Position numbers and translations under genes: made by a program
Shown: in pieces, positions 6,058-7,968 of the stretch
Position numbering within the stretch: position 1 is the first letter of the stretch
Layout of the letters: the number at the start of each line of letters is the position of its first letter
Assembly: GCA_002413305.1 (NCBI GenBank)
Contig: DHWS01000011.1
Location: 923-8,890, forward strand
Direction of reading: 5' to 3'
DNA length: 7,968 nucleotides
Origin: Actinobacteria bacterium UBA5176
GTDB taxonomy: Bacteria; Actinomycetota; UBA4738
Notes under the pieces: generated by a model
The model's input: only the letters and a program-made list of their open reading frames with translations
Told to the model about the DNA's origin: nothing
The model's database searches: none

Positions 6058-6800
6058 CTCCAGACGTCACCGCTCCGCTTCAGCCGGTCGATGTAGACGG
6101 GCGACAGCTTCTGGTGGCAGGCCTGACACACCCCGTCGACCAGGGCGGCCGCCCCGATGCCCTTCTTCTGGCGGCGAAGATCCTCATACAGCTCCAGCAG
6201 GCTCGGGTCCACCGCAACCGCGGCCTGCTGGCGCTCGGCGGTCCGGTCCCTGAGGGCTTGGTCGACCTCCACCAGGTCCTTGCCGGACGTCTCCTCGATC
6301 AGGACCTGCCGGTCGCGAGCCTCGGCCAGCTCCGCCTCCAGGGGCGGGAGCTTCGATTCCAGCTCCTCGCGACGCTCCATGAGGTCGAGCAGGCCGTCCT
6401 CCATCCGCGACTTGCGGTGCGTCAGGCTCTCCACCTCGGCGGCCATCGACTGGAGCTCCCTGGCGTTGGCCACGCTCCCGTCGACCATCCGCTTGCGCTC
6501 CGCATCGGTCTTCTGCTGGATCGAATCGACGTCGCCCTCGATCCGGCGCTGTTCGCGCGCCACGTCCTCCACCGCGAACCGGGCCTCGGAGAAGCGTCCT
6601 TCGGCGTCGGCCATCCGCTGGCGGGCGACCCGAAGCTCGTCGCCCGTCTCGAGCTGGGCGAGCCGGGCGTGGAGCCGGTCGATGACGAGATCGACATCCT
6701 GGAGCCGAAGGACCGCGCTGCCGTGGGGGAGTCCGGCCGGGGCGGGCGCCGCCACCGGTTCCTCCGATTCCGTTTCGTTCGGCGTCTGGTCGGCGGTCAC
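6021..6800 (-). CDS. Coiled-coil protein with C-terminal C4 zinc ribbon (CT398/HP0958 family)
   Basis: This 259-aa protein has three parts: a Pro/Ala/Glu-rich, probably disordered N-terminus (1-28), a long helical coiled coil (about 30-195, rich in Glu, Arg, Leu and Ala heptads), and a C-terminal zinc ribbon with Cys225-Cys228 (CQAC) and Cys249-Cys252 (CEYC). That architecture is the C4-type zinc ribbon family (pfam02591), represented by Chlamydia CT398 and Helicobacter HP0958/FlgZ, whose helical hairpin and zinc ribbon are linked to protein and RNA interactions. The actinobacterial role is not well defined. The conserved block VDGVCQACHQKLSPVYIDRLKRSGDVWRCEYC (in two parts, 221-240 and 241-252) is typical. 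The start is GTG at 6800 with a weak GGGAAG about 10 nt upstream. The RNase H frame overlaps its 3' end by 37 nt, implying coupled translation. This pairing with RNase H is recurrent in Actinomycetota, often after a Nif3-like gene; that gene is absent here. Confidence 0.92.
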   Translation of the reverse strand: MTADQTPNETESEEPVAAPAPAGLPHGSAVLRLQDVDLVIDRLHARLAQLETGDELRVARQRMADAEGRFSEARFAVEDVAREQRRIEGDVDSIQQKTDAERKRMVDGSVANARELQSMAAEVESLTHRKSRMEDGLLDLMERREELESKLPPLEAELAEARDRQVLIEETSGKDLVEVDQALRDRTAERQQAAVAVDPSLLELYEDLRRQKKGIGAAALVDGVCQACHQKLSPVYIDRLKRSGDVWRCEYCRRILVPD

Positions 6801-6868
6801 GGCTGGCTAGCTTCCCACATCGGGGCGAGCCCGTAGCCGCGGATCGGTGCCGGTGCGCCCGAAGAGGA

Positions 6869-6882
6869 CGCCCGGCCGGGCG
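6869..6882 (-). terminator. GC-rich palindrome, possible weak terminator of the membrane-protein gene
   Basis: CGCCCGGCCGGGCG is a perfect 14-bp palindrome that can fold as a 5-bp stem (CGCCC/GGGCG) with a GGCC loop. On the minus strand it is followed by TCCTCTTC, 15-30 nt after the stop of the membrane-protein gene. The stem is short and the T tract is interrupted, so termination is only a suggestion; it could equally be a protein-binding palindrome. Confidence 0.35.
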
Positions 6883-6896
6883 ACTGGTGACCCCGC

Positions 6897-7373
6897 CTAC
6901 GCCGTCGAGGTCGGCTCCGCGCTGGGAGGCATGGGCGGCGACTGCGTGGCCCGGAAATGCAGCCACCCGTAGTAGGCGATGGCCAGGGCCAGGATCAACC
7001 CGATGTAGCCGAACAGATAGGCGGAGTTCCCCAGGGTCAACAAGAACTTGAGGATTCCGAACACCGCGGTCGCGCCGGCCAGGATGGCGATCGTCGGGAC
7101 CGTGGCGAGGGCCGGGGGCACCTTCGCGCCCAGCATCGGAACGATCTGCGTCACGAGCAGCAGGATCGACGCCAAGCCGGCGAGCACGCCCGCCCAGGAC
7201 GCGCTTCCGCCCCACGCGCTGGCGCTCCCGCACACCTTCCCCAGAGCGCCCACAGACACGCAGACGCGCTGCCATGGAAGGAAGCTGTCGATGAGGAATG
7301 CCGCAGTCACTCCGAGCAGGATCTTGTCGTTCATCGAAACCTTGCTCATGTCGAACCCCGGACGTTGAGCCAT
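6897..7373 (-). CDS. Four-helix integral membrane protein, function unknown (158 aa)
   Basis: I cannot assign a family with certainty. There are four predicted transmembrane segments at about residues 17-34 (ILLGVTAAFLIDSFLPW), 58-80 (GVLAGLASILLLVTQIVPML), 88-112 (ATVPTIAILAGATAVFGILK) and 118-140 (AYLFGYIGLILALAIAYYGW), with short N- and C-termini, the latter Pro/Ser-rich. The first loop (35-57) is Gly/Ser/Ala-rich and holds two cysteines, Cys38 and Cys48, that could pair if the loop is outside the cell. The opening MNDKILLG...FLIDSFLPW pattern recalls a common small actinobacterial membrane protein of unknown role. The frame is open to 7472, but the ATG at 7373 has GAAGGGGG about 6 nt upstream and a promoter at the right distance, so I choose it. 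It is divergent from the DUF4234-type gene. Confidence 0.85.
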   Translation of the reverse strand: MAQRPGFDMSKVSMNDKILLGVTAAFLIDSFLPWQRVCVSVGALGKVCGSASAWGGSASWAGVLAGLASILLLVTQIVPMLGAKVPPALATVPTIAILAGATAVFGILKFLLTLGNSAYLFGYIGLILALAIAYYGWLHFRATQSPPMPPSAEPTSTA

Positions 7374-7413
7374 TCGAACCCCCTTCTCATCGGCACGGTT
7401 GCCGAACTGCGAG

Positions 7414-7442
7414 ATTGTATGCTCCGACCTCGCCCAGACCAA
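7414..7442 (-). promoter_or_regulatory. Promoter of the four-helix membrane-protein gene
   Basis: On the minus strand a -35-like TTGGTC (7442-7437) and a -10 TACAAT (7419-7414) are separated by 17 nt. The predicted start near 7407 gives a leader of about 34 nt with a good ribosome binding site. A plus-strand -10-like TATGCT (7418-7423) overlaps the same region and could serve the divergent DUF4234 gene, but its -35 is poorly spaced. Confidence 0.55.
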
Positions 7443-7443
7443 G

Positions 7444-7500
7444 TACCCGTGGCCATGTTGTACGGACCTCATGGAGGCCGTACAGTCCGGCCACGGGGTA
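7444..7500. promoter_or_regulatory. 57-nt nested hairpin in the divergent intergenic region
   Basis: The outer stem pairs TACCCGTGGCC (7444-7454) with GGCCACGGGGTA (7489-7500), with one extra G as a bulge. A 5x5 internal loop follows (7455-7459 and 7484-7488). The inner stem pairs GTACGG (7460-7465) with CCGTAC (7478-7483), then, past a bulged A, CCTC (7467-7470) with GAGG (7474-7477) around an ATG triloop. It ends 7 nt before the DUF4234 ribosome binding site and has no T tract. It could be an mRNA leader structure, or a double-stranded operator made of nested inverted repeats. Confidence 0.6.
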
Positions 7501-7516
7501 GGCCAGAGGAGGGGTG

Positions 7517-7946
7517 ATGGCGGAGGTCATCAGTATCAACGGTCAGGAGTACAAGCGGAGGAGCCCGTTCGGGGTGTGGATCCTGGTCATCGTGACGGTC
7601 GGGATCTATCTGTTCGTGTGGTACTACAAGGTTCACGACGAGGCGAAGCGGTATCTTCGTGACGACAGCATCAAGCCCGGCTTGATGACGCTCTCGATCA
7701 TCATCCCGATCTGGGGATGGATCACGTTCTATCAGCTCGGCGACCGGCACATCACGCGCATGCAGCGAACATCCGGAAACCCCCCGACCATGTCGGCCGT
7801 GCTCGGCACGATCCTCTACATCTTCGTTTCGGGGACGGGCATCATCTACTACCAAAGCGAGCTCAACAAGGTGTGGGACGCGGCCACGGCGCAGGCGCTC
7901 ACGCAACTTCCCGCCGCTCCGGCAGGAACGCTCCCCATCCCGCCCG
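7517..7946 (+). CDS. DUF4234-type membrane protein, 3'-truncated by the contig end
   Basis: The frame opens at an ATG with AGAGGAGGGG immediately upstream (7505-7514) and stays open to the end of genomic sequence, giving 143 residues. RRSPFGVWILVIVTVGIYLF (14-33) followed by VWYYKVHDEAKRYL (34-47) is the recognisable DUF4234 signature: an R-x-P-x-G-V-W start, a first membrane segment ending in YxFVWYYK, then a charged helix. Further membrane segments are about 56-73 (LMTLSIIIPIWGWITFYQ) and 92-112 (MSAVLGTILYIFVSGTGIIY). The function of DUF4234 proteins is unknown. After about residue 130 the sequence becomes Ala/Pro-rich (LPAAPAGTLPIPP), a likely start of a disordered tail. Residues encoded after 7946 come from adapter sequence and must not be included. 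GTG at 7514 is an in-frame alternative start one codon earlier. Confidence 0.85.
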
Positions 7947-7968
7947 CTGTCTCTTATACACATCTGAC
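7947..7968 (+). other. Nextera (Tn5 mosaic end) sequencing adapter remnant
   Basis: CTGTCTCTTATACACATCT is the 19-bp Tn5 mosaic end used in Nextera tagmentation libraries, and the following GAC matches the start of the read-1-side adapter. It lies flush at the contig end, so it is uncut adapter and not genomic DNA. Its reverse complement encodes the well-known artefactual start MCIRDS on the minus strand. Confidence 0.97.

Noticed and set aside
6797..6820. Seven-codon minus-strand frame MWEASQP whose stop overlaps the GTG start of the coiled-coil/zinc-ribbon gene
   Set aside because: It could be a leader peptide, but it has no ribosome binding site or composition bias, and a chance frame this short is expected.
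7469..7963. Minus-strand reading frame beginning MCIRDS
   Set aside because: Its first residues are encoded by the Nextera adapter, and the rest is antisense to the DUF4234 gene. It is an artefact.
1..7968. CRISPR arrays, tRNA genes, riboswitches, complete insertion sequences, phage or defence systems
   Set aside because: No spaced direct repeats, cloverleaf with T-loop, known aptamer core or paired terminal inverted repeats were seen on either strand.

Overview
This is a high-GC window (roughly two-thirds G+C by eye) from what looks like an uncultured member of the Actinomycetota. The evidence is GTG starts, TANNNT-type -10 boxes, an apparently leaderless lipA, an actinobacterial-looking type A RNase P RNA, and a coiled-coil/zinc-ribbon protein overlapping an RNase H gene. 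No gene gives a species-level identification. The last 22 bases are not genomic: they match the Tn5/Nextera transposase adapter, so this is one end of a short-read assembly contig and the rightmost gene is cut there.

Left part (1-1013). A short minus-strand fragment at the left edge resembles the start of an rve-type integrase catalytic core. It is followed by a divergent pair: a minus-strand SnoaL/NTF2-fold protein (142-531) and a plus-strand antibiotic-biosynthesis-monooxygenase-fold protein (705-1013).

Central plus-strand block (1109-4759). A promoter precedes the E1 alpha and E1 beta genes of a 2-oxoacid dehydrogenase, best matched to the branched-chain type. They are coupled by an ATGA overlap. 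A RimJ/RimL-like GNAT acetyltransferase follows with no normal start codon, its reading frame beginning at a CTG that overlaps the E1 beta stop. A strong hairpin terminator closes this operon. Immediately after it lies a separate lipA (lipoyl synthase) gene whose -10 box sits 7 nt from its ATG, as in leaderless transcripts. LipA makes the lipoyl cofactor carried by the E2 partner of E1, so the genes are functionally related, although E2, E3 and LipB are not in the window.

Right minus-strand block (7373-4764). In transcription order this holds a four-helix membrane protein, a coiled-coil plus C4 zinc-ribbon protein (CT398/HP0958 family), an RNase HI-family protein overlapping it, the RNase P RNA gene rnpB with its own promoter, and a small zinc-ribbon protein that converges on lipA. 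The RNase H and rnpB neighbourhood suggests an RNA-processing housekeeping locus.

Right edge (7374-7968). The membrane gene is divergent from a DUF4234-type membrane protein. The 143-bp gap between them holds overlapping promoter-like elements and a 57-nt nested hairpin just upstream of the DUF4234 ribosome binding site, which is the most unusual non-coding structure in the window. I found no CRISPR array, tRNA, phage module or defence system, and most of the window is conventional housekeeping content.
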